64,000 nucleotides of DNA, taken from positions 77,877,995-77,941,994 of the forward strand of contig OX393555.1 in the NCBI GenBank assembly GCA_947650365.1. The letters are read 5' to 3'. Source of the DNA: Chamaelirium japonicum. Taxonomy: Eukaryota; Streptophyta; Magnoliopsida; Liliales; Melanthiaceae. Of this stretch, positions 35,114 to 46,497 are shown in pieces. The notes under the pieces were generated by a model. That model searched no databases, was not told the origin of the DNA, and worked only from the letters and a program-made list of their open reading frames with translations. The stretch's first letter is position 1, and each line of letters begins with the position of its first letter. The translations under genes and the position numbers were made by a program.

Positions 35114-35392
35114 TGTAACATCCGCCCCAAACACACAAGATATTGTCCACTTTGCCCATGCCCGCACGAGAACTTCCCAAGGTGGTCACCCATCCTAGTA
35201 GTACTCTCGCCCGAACACGCTTAACTATGGAGTTCTTACGAAATCCATAACGGCGCACGATTTTAAAACACGTCTTCTATGTTTGAGAGAGGAAATTATA
35301 TAAGTAGCTCAGGATCTCCTTCTCTCCAAGCGATGTGGGACTAACTCGTGGCCTTATACACCTCACCTCACCTCATCTATCTTGACATCACA
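35114..35392. mobile_element. Cassandra-type solo LTR
   Basis: 279 bases bounded by TGTAACATCC and GACATCACA. It contains a 5S rRNA-like segment and CTCCAAGCGATGTGGGACTA, both typical of Cassandra TRIM LTRs. Ends TGT and ACA fit either strand, so orientation is open; a purine run to its left favours plus. No second LTR or methionine-tRNA primer site adjoins it. Treated as a fossil. Confidence 0.78.
35167..35236 (-). other. 5S rRNA-like segment within the Cassandra LTR
   Basis: The minus strand reads TTAAGCGTGTTCGGGCGAG and then AGTACTACTAGGATGGGTG, matching the internal Pol III control region of plant 5S rRNA with a few changes. It is only the 3' two-thirds of a 5S gene, so it is not a 5S rRNA gene. 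Confidence 0.82.
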
Positions 35393-35440
35393 GCCTCAGG
35401 AGTCTTAGCTCTTGGCTATTGGCCTATTGGATCTTGGTCG

Positions 35441-36423
35441 TGTTTGAATTGGATCCGCTAATCAGAGTCGCAGCGGAAGCAAAAGAAAGATCCGAAGATC
35501 ATCAAGTGTATGTTTCATTACAATTTCGCTATAAAACAATCTACAGGCAAATCTATGATCTTAGCATATGTGCGAACACCCTAGAGGCATACTACGATCT
35601 ACGGAAGACATGAATGCATCTACTTAGGTGTTTAGATTCATCATACCTTATGGATCTATGATCCGGAGACGACGGAACGATGAAGAACCACACTTGAATC
35701 GCAAGGGAAACTGTCGGATAGCACCTTGTCCTTTGCGAATTGAAGAATCCTCGAAATCCCATCTCTGAGTGCAGGGATTTCGAGCAGACGGAAGAATCCG
35801 TTGCGAAAACAATGGCGAGCCGCGAGATTTTCTCCTCCTCTTTCTCCTTTCTTTCTTCTCCTTCCTTCCTCCTCCTTCTCCCTTCTTCTTCCTCTCTTTT
35901 CCTTGGCCAAAACCACAAAGGAGGAGGACTAGGGGTCGGATTTTTGGAGGGGAGGGAGTAGAACCATTGGGTCGGCCCCTCCCCTCCCTATTTCCTTTAT
36001 AGGGACGGTCTCCCATGGCTCCAAGGAGGCTAGGGCCGGCCCTTAGGTGGATAGGGATAAGGGGGGGGGGCGGTTTTTAGGGATTCCGGGTGTCTATCGT
36101 GAAGCCCGGACAAAAACGCCCTTCACGAAAAGCGGAAAACTGAAAGAGAGACTGAGTGAGGTGTGCTACTCGGAATCGAGTTCCGCCAGCGCCTATGAGC
36201 TCCTGAAATTATTCCGCTCATTTTAAGATCCATATTCAATGTGTTCTGAGCCATATTTTAGTATTTACCAAAATACCCCTACGGCCCGTAAGACACATGA
36301 ATTAGGTTCTTAAGCTTCGGGCTTGCGCTCCACCGCGCTACTTCGCATCCAATGTATCCAATTAGGTCGGGGAACAATTCCTATACGCAACGACAGGGTG
36401 AAACCTTCAGGGTTCGGGATCTC
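35441..36423 (-). repeat. Element 4 LTR, first piece
   Basis: Begins TG and shares GAGTCGCAGCGGAAGCAAAA with the matching GAGTCTCGCAGCAGAAGCAA of element 3. Ends at the ATCTC duplicated by element 2. Confidence 0.83.
36419..36423. repeat. Target-site duplication of element 2 (left)
   Basis: ATCTC here and at 43584-43588. Confidence 0.9.
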
Positions 36424-37027
36424 TGTGGGTGCAAAATCTGGCTAACGCCCAGCAGTGAGACCCGCAGCCCTGCTTGGGGCCCATGGGTACGACGGTGGGA
36501 CCCGCAGCCCTGCTTGGGGCCCAATTGCACTATCTTAGGTCTGGTACATCCCCCCGGGTATTTACCAAACCCGGGATATTCCTGAGAATATTCTTGGAAT
36601 ATTCTCCAAATAAACTAAGCCTTTATAAATAGCAGACCCTGTAAATGATTCCAGATCCCAAATTCCAGACCAGAAACCTACTCTCTGTTTTCCAGAGCTC
36701 CTCGAGCTTTCTGGTTTTCAGACTTCTTTTCTACCCTCTGATTACTTGTAAGAAGCACTCCTCGGCCTGTCGAGAGTAGCTCTACTGTTTACTCAGAGAT
36801 AGTGGATTCAAAGGTTGCGTCTTACCGCACGGAGACGTAGGCTTCGGCCGAACTTCGTCACCATATCCTGTGTCATCTCTTTCTCTACCTTTCTACTCTA
36901 TAGTGCTTGTGTGACAGCCCAGCAAGTCACAACTCAGCGCTTCGAAGCGCGCCACATCCCGAAGGGTCAAACCTTCAATCGACTATTGGAGGAGGGTCAC
37001 GTACGACGGCTTAAATCCTCCCCCACA
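36424..37027 (+). repeat. 5' LTR of element 2 (604 bp)
   Basis: TGTGGGTGCAAAATCTGG to CCTCCCCCACA, with TATAAATAGCAG at 36624. It has two units of GGGACCCGCAGCCCTGC(T/C)TGG, related to the 43-base unit of element 1. Confidence 0.95.
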
Positions 37028-37050
37028 GTTTGGTGCCGTCTGTGGGATCA
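37028..37050 (+). other. Primer-binding site of element 2
   Basis: TTTGGTGCCGTCTGTGGGA directly after the LTR, one base different from element 1. Confidence 0.85.
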
Positions 37051-37147
37051 CGATCCTATCAACTTACAACTTCTAAGCCTCCCAACTCCTTTGGTAGCTA
37101 CTACCGGTTGCCCGAGCAATCCTTCTATCTCCATCGTTACACCTAAA

Positions 37148-38640
37148 TGGCGAAGACACCGATGGACCAGCCGGAGGAAAGCAGCAAGCACCCAGACGCT
37201 CGACATCCGATGACTCGATCAATGAGTCATCGGTTTACAATGAGCCAACATCCAGAACAGCAACTCGCTGTCAATTTGAGGAGTCGTCCGTCGGTTGATC
37301 GCACCGCCTAGGCTCAACTTCGACAGTCGCCTCAACTAGCTAACCAAATTCCTCAGCACTTGGGAAAAGCACACATCTCTCCTAGTGCTGATGCTCAAGC
37401 GATGTACCAAATCATGGCAGAGGACTTTCAGCTCCTCACTCTTATGAAACAGAATGCTGCTCTTATGGTTGAGAGAGACTCTCTCTGACAAATCACCGTC
37501 AATGCAAGAATCAATCCCCCGCAGTCAACCACCGGCATCAACGACGGAGCAAACGTCCGCCGGTCGGTCGACCAATCTTTCGCTCCTTCCAAACGATCCA
37601 CCATCAACATCCCTCGACATTCTTTTAAATCCCTCTCGAGAGGACCCTCACCTGTTTCTCCCAGGCCGACTGTCTGGGAGCGTCTAAATGAGTCTGCTCG
37701 CCATCCCGAGTCTCTGGGCTCTGGGTCATCCTCCGATACTTACACCAGGAGAGATGTTCAGAATAATCGACACTGCTCCAAAATTCGGCAACATTACAAC
37801 AGTAATCGAACCCCAGTTGGGCATCGGATGATAGGATGGACTCCGACGCCCTCTCTACCTCCTCTTCCTCCAAGACGCCTCTCCGACCAGAAAGGCAATA
37901 GACAGAAAGATCATGCCTCCGAAGGCCCACTTCATTGGCATATTCTCTATGCCCTGTTTCCTCGAAGCTGGAAAGCCCCCGCTCTCCCCAAGTTCAACTG
38001 CTTGACTGGAGATCCGACGCTGCACATCCTCGCTTTCAGGCAAGCGTTAACGCCACATGATAGAGACAACCAGGTTCTATGCCGCACCTTTGCTGGCAGC
38101 CTGGACGACATGTCACTAGACTGGTATCACAACCTCCCTACGGCCTCTGTAAGTCAATTCAGGGATTTGGCAGACCTCTTGGTTCAACACTATCGGCTGA
38201 ACCTCAAGCCAGAGAAAAAGCTGGACTCCCTCTACCGGCTCAGGATGAGATCAGATGAAACCCTCCGGGAGTTCTCTCGAAGGTTCCGGAACGAGCATGC
38301 TGCGCTCTCCGGACACCACCTCAATGATGAAGCCATCATGCTTGCATTCCAAAATGCCTTACGTTTTGACCTCCACATCTATAATGACCTCATCCGTAAT
38401 CCTCCTGCCTCCCTCGGAGTGCTATTCGATCGAATTCAAAAGGAGATCGAGGTGGAGGACGATCAAGTCACTCGCAAGAAACGTGATCTCAAGAAGCGTC
38501 TTTCTGACAAGGAACCAACGAGACCAACAGCTCAAGCTCACAACGCAGAGGCTGAGGAAGATAGAACCTCCAAGAGGTCAAGACGTGCAAGCGATAGACC
38601 CGCAGAGCCTCAGAAGACCACAAATACCAAAGGAAAGTAG
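37148..38640 (+). pseudogene. gag of element 2
   Basis: The N-terminal part starts ATGGCGAAGACACCGATGG, parallel to the element 1 start MAKMKHQ. The conserved core (37828-38640) has LCRTFAGSLDDMSLDWYHNL and RFRNEHAALSGHHLNDEAIM, about four-fifths identical to element 1 by eye. It ends in a basic tail; the zinc-knuckle part of element 1 is not seen. The upstream part is interrupted. Confidence 0.88.
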
Positions 38641-38800
38641 CCCGTCAACCGATCAGAGTGAAAGACTGCAGACTATCAACAACTCGGAAGATCCCTCATC
38701 TGAAATCCATGATGTAACATCTTCCAAGTTATCAATGAAATGACAGTTACTTCAAGTCCTACATAAGACTATCAAATTTTATCTCAACTTCTACTCAATG

Positions 38801-39560
38801 CCACAGTTAGTTCGGTTCGCGTTGCGACACGGCCGACTAACCTGCAACGGTACGAAGCTACGTGTCCCGATACGTAGGTTTGACTAAAACGATGCTACGC
38901 CTAAGTCCAACCAATACAAGGGCACTATGCTGAGTACTCCGAATCATTGACGTCGCACATGCTCCCGTTGTCACGTAAAGACACATGCATTAGTGCCTCG
39001 CCACAGTTAGTTCAGTTTGCGTTGCGACATGGCCGACTAACCTGCAACGGTACAAAGCTACGTGTCCCGATACGTAGGTTCGACTGAAATGGCGCTTCGC
39101 CTAAGTCCAACCGATACAAGGGCGCTACGTTGAGTACTCTGAATCATTGGTGTTGCACATGCCCCCGTTGTCATGTAAGGACACATGCATTAGTGCCTCG
39201 CCACAGTTAGTTCGGTTCGCGTTGCGACACGGCCGACTAACCTGCAACGGTACAAAGCTACGTGTCCCGATACGTAGGTTCGACTGAAACGGCGCTTCGC
39301 CTAAGTCCAACCGATACAAGGGCGATATGCTGAGTACTCTGAATCATTGGCATCGCACGTGCTCCCATTGTCACGTAAGGACACATGCACTAATGCCCTG
39401 CCACAGTTAGTTCGGTACATATTACAACACGACCGACTAACCTGCAACGGTACAAAGCTACGTGTCCCAATACGTAGGTTCGACTGAAATGACACTTTGC
39501 CTAAGTCCAATCGATACAAAGGCACCACGCTAAGTACTTCGAATTCATACCCCCATCAAT
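38801..39560. repeat. 200-bp tandem repeat in element 2
   Basis: Four units start with CCACAGTTAG at 38801, 39001, 39201 and 39401, an exact 200-base period. They include ACGGCCGACTAACCTGCAAC and GTCCCGATACGTAGGTT. The last unit is cut short. Confidence 0.95.
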
Positions 39561-40870
39561 CAGTAAGTCTAAGGTCCCACCCTCAGCATACAAAGACAAA
39601 GCCCGAGATGGCGACATCGTCTCGGCCCAAGGTGACAGCCTTGGCATTCAAAAACACAATTCGAGGCAGGCTTAACCGCCTCGGTACCTGACGAAGCCCT
39701 AGACGTCGGCAACATCTCGGCCCGAGGCGACCTTTGCCTTGGCATTCAAAAACAAAGTCTGAGGCAAGCTTCGCCGCCTCGACACCTGATGAAGCCCGAG
39801 ACAACGACAACATCTTGGCCCGAGGCAACCTTCGCCTTGGCATTCGAAGACAAAGTCCGAGGCAAGCTTCACTGCCTCGGCACCTGACGAAGCCCGAGAC
39901 GTCGGCAACGTCTCGGCCCGAGGTGACCTTCGCCTTGGCATTCGAAAACAAAGTCCGAGGCAAGCTTCGCTGCCTTGGCACCTGACAAAGCCTGAGACGT
40001 CGGCACTGTCTTGGCCCGAGGTCACAGTCACATCGGTATTCGAAGACAAAGTCCAAGGCAGGCTTCGCCACCTCGGCACCTGATGAAGCCCGCGACGTCG
40101 GCACCATCTTGGCCCGAGGAGACATTCGCCTCAGCATTCGAAGACAAAGACCGAGGTAGGCTTCATCGCCTCGGCACCAGACAAAGCCCGAGACGATAAC
40201 ATCATCTCGGCCCAAGGTAACAGCCTTGGCATTCGAAAGTAAAGCCCGAGACGTCGGCACCGTCTCGGCTCTAGGCATCCTTCGCCTCAGTATTCAAAGA
40301 CAAAGTCCGAGGTAGGCTTCACTTCCTCGGCACCTGATGAAGCCCGCGACGTCGGCACCGTCTTGGCCCAAGGAGACATTCGCCTCGGCATTCGAAGACA
40401 AAGACCAAGGTAGGCTTCATCGCCTCGGCACCAGACAAAGCCCGAGACGATAACATCATCTCGGCCCAAGGTAACAGCCTTGGCATTCGAAAGTAAAGCC
40501 CGAGACGTCGGCACCGTCTCGGCCCTAGGCATCCTTCGCCTCGGCATTCAAAGACAAAGTCCGAGGCAGGCTTCACTTCCTCGGCACCTGACGAAGCCTG
40601 AGACGTCGATATCGTCTCGGCCCAATGTGACAACCTTGGCATTCGAAAGCAGAGTCCAAGGCCCTACCCTTGGCACTCGAATGCAAAGTACAAGGCACTT
40701 AGGTCACCTCGGCATTTAACAAAGTCCAAGGAAACAATCCTGACCCTCGAATACACAGTTTGAGGCACCATCGCTGCCTCAGCATGTACCAGAGTCCAAG
40801 CTCATCACCTTGGCACTCGAACGCAAAGTCCGAGGCCATTGCCTCGGGATCGAAAGAGTCCAATTTTCTG
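39561..40870. repeat. 98-bp tandem repeat in element 2, with a 254-bp higher-order copy
   Basis: Degenerate units around CTCGGCACCTGACGAAGCCC and GGCATTCGAAGACAAAGTCC recur every 98 bases (for example 39742, 39840 and 39938). The block containing AGACGATAACATCATCTCGG occurs at 40191 and again 254 bases later at 40445 with nearly identical surroundings. Confidence 0.92.
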
Positions 40871-41345
40871 TCTTGGCACGCGAAGTCTTAGCTCATTATA
40901 GCTTCCATACGTGGGATATCTCCAACTGAAGTGAGGAAATCCTACTCGGACCCAACCTGATATTGAATCCAATTGAAATGCCATTTACTCAAGTGAAGCA
41001 ATCACTCCACTCAAACAAAGAGTTCATGTTGAATTATGTTTCATCCATGGGTTGGTTGAATGGTATTTGATCAAGAGCCATCCAAATCAAACGACCATAA
41101 TATTCTGGGTCGAGTGCACGCGTGGTCACTCACATAGGCTGCCACCTTCACAAGATCGTGTCCCTTGGATTGACCCTCAGTTTGTTCAAAACTTAAAGAA
41201 AGTACTGACTCTAGAGGAGCCGATTCTGGGGTCTTTAGGGCTCTTCTGCAAGGTCCTACTCTTATTTAGCGGCGAGGCAAACAAAGTTGGATGGTCTGCT
41301 GTTGCTTTTCAGGCAACCAACCATTGCAGTAGTCAACTACAGGGC
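40871..41345 (+). other. Element 2 spacer between arrays
   Basis: Unique sequence with one plus-strand open frame (41052-41429) that runs into the (GA)n tract. No recognisable protein. Confidence 0.45.
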
Positions 41346-41347
41346 CT

Positions 41348-41390
<43 letters not shown>

Positions 41391-41760
41391 AAAGAAAGCG
41401 AAGAGAGAGAGAGAAAAGAGAGCAGGTGAGAGAGAGAAAAAGAGAGAGTTTAGAGAGAGGAGGGGCGACCAACCCAACCCCCCCCCCGTTCTTGCCTCCG
41501 CCCGCGCCGCACCGAACCGCCCGCGCCGTGCCCCGGCCGACGCCGCCCGCGCCCGGCGCCGCCGCCTACTACCCGGCCCGCCTCCACGCCCGTCTCAATC
41601 TCCGGCAGGACCCCACCCCCGCGCCACCCCACCTCCGTCCGTCCCCTTCCCTGGCCGGCGAGCCCCTCCGCCGCCGCAGCCATCAGACCCCGACCTCCCC
41701 CTTTCCCCCCCCGCCCATTTGCTGCATTTCTCCCAACCCCCCCCCCCCCCCTCTCTCTCA
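41346..41760. repeat. (GA)n tract followed by a GC-rich C-run block in element 2
   Basis: 41350-41460 is (GA)n. 41460-41760 is very GC-rich (CCGCCCGCGCCG, CGCCCGGCGCCGCCGCC) and ends in long C runs. The layout resembles a plant 5' leader plus first exon, but no product is recognised. Confidence 0.7.
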
Positions 41761-42420
41761 CAAGAATACCGACCCACTAAAGACAAAAAGGCTGAGGTGG
41801 CTCAGATCACAGCCGTTTGACTCGGGAGCATTCTCACGATGATTCCATCGTGTGGTTTCGATCTCATTGCATGTAATCAAATGGTCAGCATTTCTACCGA
41901 CCCCCAGTAGGAGAAAACCCCACCTACCACCCCGGGTGCTCTTGGGTCTACCCCGGGAGGCTCCCTGTACACTTCTATCAACCACCCAACCTGGGTTTTT
42001 GCAAAAAAACCCCCAGTCCTAAAAATTGCTGCCCATAACCCCTTTTATCACTTTTTGACAATAAACCTAACCCAGGATTTTTTACAAAAAAAACCCCTGC
42101 CACCCAGAATCTTTGACCAAACCCCCTTGCTCTTGATTTTTTACACAGAATTGACCCAAATTTTTACACATAGCCCCTTACCTAAGATTTTTTACACAAA
42201 ACCCCCCCTGCCCCTAACTTTTTGTACAGAACCTCCTACCTCGGACATTTTGCACAGAACCCGCTTGCCCCATGATTTTTGGCACGAACCACCCCTACTC
42301 CTAACTTTTTGCACAAAACCCCATGTCCCTTTTTTTTTTTTGACCAACGCCCCCTAGATTTTTTAGCCCGGACCGACTTGCGCGTAGCTATTTTTGTGAC
42401 CCCAGTCAACCAGGTTACCA
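41761..42420. repeat. Degenerate ACCCC/TTTTTTACACA repeats in element 2
   Basis: From about 42000 the phrase ATTTTTTACACAAAACCCCC recurs with variations about every 35-45 bases up to 42360. 41761-42000 shows nothing recognisable. Confidence 0.65.
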
Positions 42421-42439
42421 CCTACCCAACTGGGAGGGG

Positions 42440-42915
42440 GTATCACACCATTAGTCGGTCCCACCCAACGGGTCGGCAGACGCACAGCAGTCGGCCCCGG
42501 ACAGGGGGTCGGTAGGTAGACGACGGTCGGCCCCTCGCAACGGGTCGGCAGACAGACGACGGTCGGCCCCGCGCAACGGGTCGGCAGACGAACATCAGTC
42601 AGCCCCGGATAGGGGGTCGACAGACAGACGATGGTCGGCCCCGGACAGGGGGTCGGCAGACAGATAGCAGTCGGCCTCGGACAGGGGTCGGCAGGTAGAC
42701 GACGGTCGGCCCCTCGCAACGGGTCGGTAGGCAAATAACAGTCGGCCCCGCACAACGGGTCAGCAGACAGACGATGGTCGGCCCCGCACAACGGGTCCGC
42801 AGACGCACCAGACCGACCCCTGGCAGGGGGTCGGCGGGCCCAACGGTCGGCCTCATGTAGTAGGTCGACAGACAGATGACGACCAACCCCGGACAGAGGA
42901 TCGACAGACGAGCGA
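42440..42915. repeat. 36-bp tandem repeat in element 2
   Basis: About a dozen units of CGGTCGGCCCCG...CAACGGGTCGGCAGACAGA, with anchors at 42471, 42506, 42541 and onward. The minus strand reads as a 12-residue repeat, an artefact of the period. Confidence 0.92.
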
Positions 42916-42963
42916 CCGACTTTGCACCAGGAAATCCCAACCAGCTAGGTTAACACCTATCTA

Positions 42964-42979
42964 GCTGGGAGGGGGTAAC
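42964..42979 (+). other. Polypurine tract of element 2
   Basis: CTGGGAGGGGGTAAC abuts the 3' LTR. A near copy, ACTGGGAGGGGGTATC, lies at about 42429, left of the 36-base array. Confidence 0.85.
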
Positions 42980-43583
42980 TGTGGGTGCAAAATCTGGCTA
43001 ACGCCCAACAGTGGGACCCGCAGCCCTGCCTGGGGCCCATGGGTACGACGGTGGGACCCGCAGCCCTGCCTGGGGCCCAATTGCACTATCTTAGGTCTGG
43101 TACATCCCCCCGGGTATTTACCAAACCCGAGATATTCCTGAGAATATTCTTGGAATATTCTCCAAATAAACTAAGCCCTTATAAATAATAGACCCTGTAA
43201 ATGATTCCAGATCCCAAATTCCAGACCAGAAACCCACTCTCTGTTTTCCAGAGCTCCTCGAGCTTTCTGGTTTTCAGACTTCTTTTCTACCCTCTGATTA
43301 CTTGTAAGAAGCACTCCTCGGCCTGTCGAGAGTAGCTCTACTGTTTACTCAGAGATAGTGGATTCAAAGGTTGCGTCTTACTGCACGAAGACGTAGGCTT
43401 CGGCCGAACTTCGTCACCATATCTTGTGTCATCTCTTTCTCTACCTTTCTACTCTATAGTGCTTGTGTGACAGCCCAGCAAGTCACAACTCAGCGCTTCG
43501 AAGCGCGCCACATCCCGAAGGGTCAAACCTTCAATCGACTGTTGGAGGAGGGTCACGTACGACGGCCGAAATCCTCCCCCACA
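42980..43583 (+). repeat. 3' LTR of element 2 (604 bp)
   Basis: Same length and ends as 36424-37027; TATAAATA at 43180. Confidence 0.95.
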
Positions 43584-43588
43584 ATCTC
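43584..43588. repeat. Target-site duplication of element 2 (right)
   Basis: ATCTC, as at 36419-36423. Confidence 0.9.
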
Positions 43589-44363
43589 TAGCTGCAACCG
43601 GATCCCTGATTAACTGTTCCGGTGACACACCAAAAGTTCCGTTAATCAGCCCTAATCCGATTAATTCGCGCAGCCACCCAGAGTACGACGCGAGTTGAAC
43701 TCTAGTGATCCTAAACTTATGTTACTCCCTCGTAACCCTATTCTCTACTATACTCCGATAATCCTCAGTCCCTCCTATTACTGGTGCCATGATACAACTC
43801 GGGCGGTGGGGAGCACCGTCAGATCCCGATCGATCATCTGACTAGGGTTTGATGACTTGTCATCTATAACACCACACACCTTCCAGTGCTATGCCTAGCA
43901 TCCGAAACATCGTCAGTCATACTGACAACCACCAGGCCTGGGTTAAATGTGTGGACAGATTGACTCATCAAAACGCATCCATCCAACACTGGACGTCGGA
44001 TAACCTGTAGGGATTACATGTCACTCAAGCGCCAGCCGGGTAACCCAATGTACCGTGGTATTGGACTATGGAAGGTCAGCACACGTTGGCACATCAAAGC
44101 ACCACACAACTGGTTGGCCCAGTGTACATGGTCCCTCAGGGTTAATGACGGATTATCTATAGTAGTATGACAGTTTCTGCACCAGTGTCTGAATCACTAA
44201 ACTATGCACCATCTTGGTTCCTGTTCAACATGATCATCGTGCTTGGTCAGGTGAATGGGAATCCCACGTTCCCGTGGTGAAGACTTCACCACATCCTCTA
44301 CATGCCAACAACTTATTCTCGGTGAAGCGACCAGCATCACCAAAGCTGTGAACTAGTTCTAGG
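43589..44363 (-). repeat. Element 4 LTR, second piece
   Basis: Aligns with 45640-46320 of the element 3 LTR (CAGCCACCCAGAGTACGACG; GACAACCACCAGGCCTGGGT), so it continues the LTR interrupted by element 2. Ends at the CTAGG duplicated by element 3. Confidence 0.85.
44359..44363. repeat. Target-site duplication of element 3 (left)
   Basis: CTAGG here and at 59787-59791. Confidence 0.88.
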
Positions 44364-46497
44364 TGTTGGAAATTAATCCATGGTAGAGTCTCGCAGCAGA
44401 AGCAATTTTGCGGTCGAAAGACCGTTCATGGTGCACGTTACACGATTTAAACTTTCATAGAAACTAGTCTACATATGTGTGCATGTGTATGCTCGTGAAT
44501 CGAAAACCCTAACGGCAATCTAGAGTGATGATTAACTAGTATGCATGTAAATCATTATACTCGCTAGATCTACATGTTAGATTACACATACCTTTCGTAC
44601 GGATCTTTTAACCGTGGAGAATTATCTTCTTTGTCGATGGAGACGGAAGATCGTTCGCGAAGATGCCGATGGTACGATTGGAGATGTTGCCTTCTTGTTC
44701 ACCCGATCTCACACGATGCACGGAACGTCACTCTCAGATCTCTGAGTGCCTCCGAAGAACGACCCTTCTCCTTCTTCAGAACTCCACGCGAGGAAGACGA
44801 AGTTGCAAGCGGGAAACGGGAGACGGATTAGGGAGAGAACTAGAGAGATGAGAGGGGAGGGGGGTTCGGTTTTTGCATCCATAGGGCCGGCGCCCTATAG
44901 CCCTCTTTATAGGGCCGGCCTACCCCCTTGGATAAGGATCCAAGGGGATAAAGACCTCCCACAATTATCTCTCCATTATCTCCTTTTTATCTCTCCACGT
45001 ATTTATCCGTTTTCCTACTTTTTAGGGCTCGACTTTATCCGTTTTAAAGCCCTATCCCTATCTATATGGCCGGCCCTATAGATGAGGGATTCTTATCCCT
45101 ACATCATAGGGCCGGCCCTAGCAAGGTGTCCCACTACTAGGGTCGGCCAACAGTGAGGTCCGACAGAGTGAGGTTTTTACCAAAACACCCTGACGCCTCA
45201 TTTTGACCATTTCTAGTGTGCGATGCCTAGCGGCCATTACTTAAGTGATATCTACTAGTTACCTACTACTAACTGAGGCCACCGGAGGGTGCCTCTAGCA
45301 AAGTCAACTAATTAACTCGCAGTACATCCCGGTGCATCGCACCTGTGTAGCGAAGTTCACTTATGGCTAGGGATTACTACGTGCGCCTCTGTACTAGTCT
45401 CGGGCATAACCCTTAGTACTCGCACGTAGTTACGCATCTACCGTGCTCTAGTGCCAAGCACACACGGAGCCTATACTTCTTTCTTCCTCCTAGTGCTTAT
45501 GGTGTTCCGAGGAGATGGTTCAAGAACCGTACATAATGTTGATAAGGTGGAACCATCAGGGACCGAGGTTCATGGCTTCCAACTCAAGCTCGATCGACAC
45601 ACTGCCCGAGTGTACCATCGATCCTCTAAGCTCGAGTTAACCTGTGTAGCCACCCAGAGTACGACGCAGGCTGCACTCCAATTCACCCGGACTTACTATG
45701 TTCTCCATCATACCCCTGCTCTCCGCTTAGTAGTGGTAAACCTGCTGTCCCTCCACTTGATGCCATGATTCACTTCGAGCGGTGGAGACTACCGTCAGAC
45801 TCGAATGATCATATGACTTGGTTCCTTCCAGGTTGACCTATACATCGTACCTTTGATTACCCCGTCGAGTAATCAAACCCGGTCAACAGTCAAACTGGTG
45901 ACCACCAGGCCTGGGTTTGGTACAGTATAAGTCACACCAAGGAACGCACCTCCCTTCAGGGGTGTGGATGACCTGCAGGAGTGACACGCTAATGCAACGC
46001 CAGCCGGGTAACCCAGTACACCGTGGTTTTGGATCACTGCATACGGATCCTCACACATTGGTGCGCCAAAGCACCACGCAACTGGTTAGTCCATCAGACA
46101 TGGTTCCTCAGGGTTTAGGACCGTTTTACCCTAAGCAGAAACATGGCTTAGTGTACCAGTGTCTGCTCACTGATCTGTACACCATGTTAGTTCCGTTCAG
46201 CCACAGACACTGTGCCTGGTGATGACCATGGTGAAGACATCCCATGAACTGTCATCGCCAACAGCTTATCATGATGAGGCGACCAACCTGATCATAGCTG
46301 CGAACTGATTTAGGTTATACGAGACTAATCCACTTAGTCTTCAACTCAGTGGACTACCATATAACCATAGCTCTCTGTTCCCTAAAGAACACGTAACTAT
46401 GTTACGCACCTATATGCATCTCATATAATAATTACTATCAATCTTTATTAGACCAAAATATAAAGTTTTACATGCTTAGAACACATCAATCCTAACA
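44364..46497 (-). repeat. 3' LTR of element 3 (2134 bp)
   Basis: TGTTGGAAATTAATCC to CAATCCTAACA. On the minus strand it is preceded by the polypurine-like CCAAGTGGGAGAT. Confidence 0.92.

Larger units (their letters stand above)
36424..43583 (+). mobile_element. Element 2: non-autonomous gag-only Tat-like LTR element
   Basis: Two LTRs of exactly 604 bases (36424-37027 and 42980-43583) with a perfect 5-base target duplication. Between them are a primer-binding site, a gag region, about 4 kb of tandem arrays and unassigned sequence, and a polypurine tract. No protease, RT, RNase H or integrase is visible. The LTRs differ at about 15 of 604 positions (2.5%, nearly all transitions), about one million years at usual plant rates (inference). 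LTR ends, primer site and gag resemble element 1, a plausible helper family. Structurally whole as a TR-GAG-type element; gag has a few breaks. Confidence 0.92.

Noticed and set aside
35167-35236. 5S rRNA gene
   Set aside because: Only the 3' part of 5S is present and it lies within an LTR with TGT/ACA ends, as in Cassandra elements.
39583-40642. Minus-strand repetitive protein in element 2
   Set aside because: The 98-bp array leaves several frames open by composition; there are no promoter or domain signs.
41426-41842. Proline-rich protein of 138 residues
   Set aside because: The frame follows from the GA and C runs; no domain is seen, and several frames on both strands are equally open.
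42363-42940. Cys/Pro repeat protein of 12-residue units
   Set aside because: The 36-base period is a multiple of three, so the open frame is a by-product of the array.
45451-46222. Small open frames in the copia LTR, repeated at 58740-59511
   Set aside because: They recur only because the LTR is duplicated; no start context, domain or conservation beyond the LTR itself.
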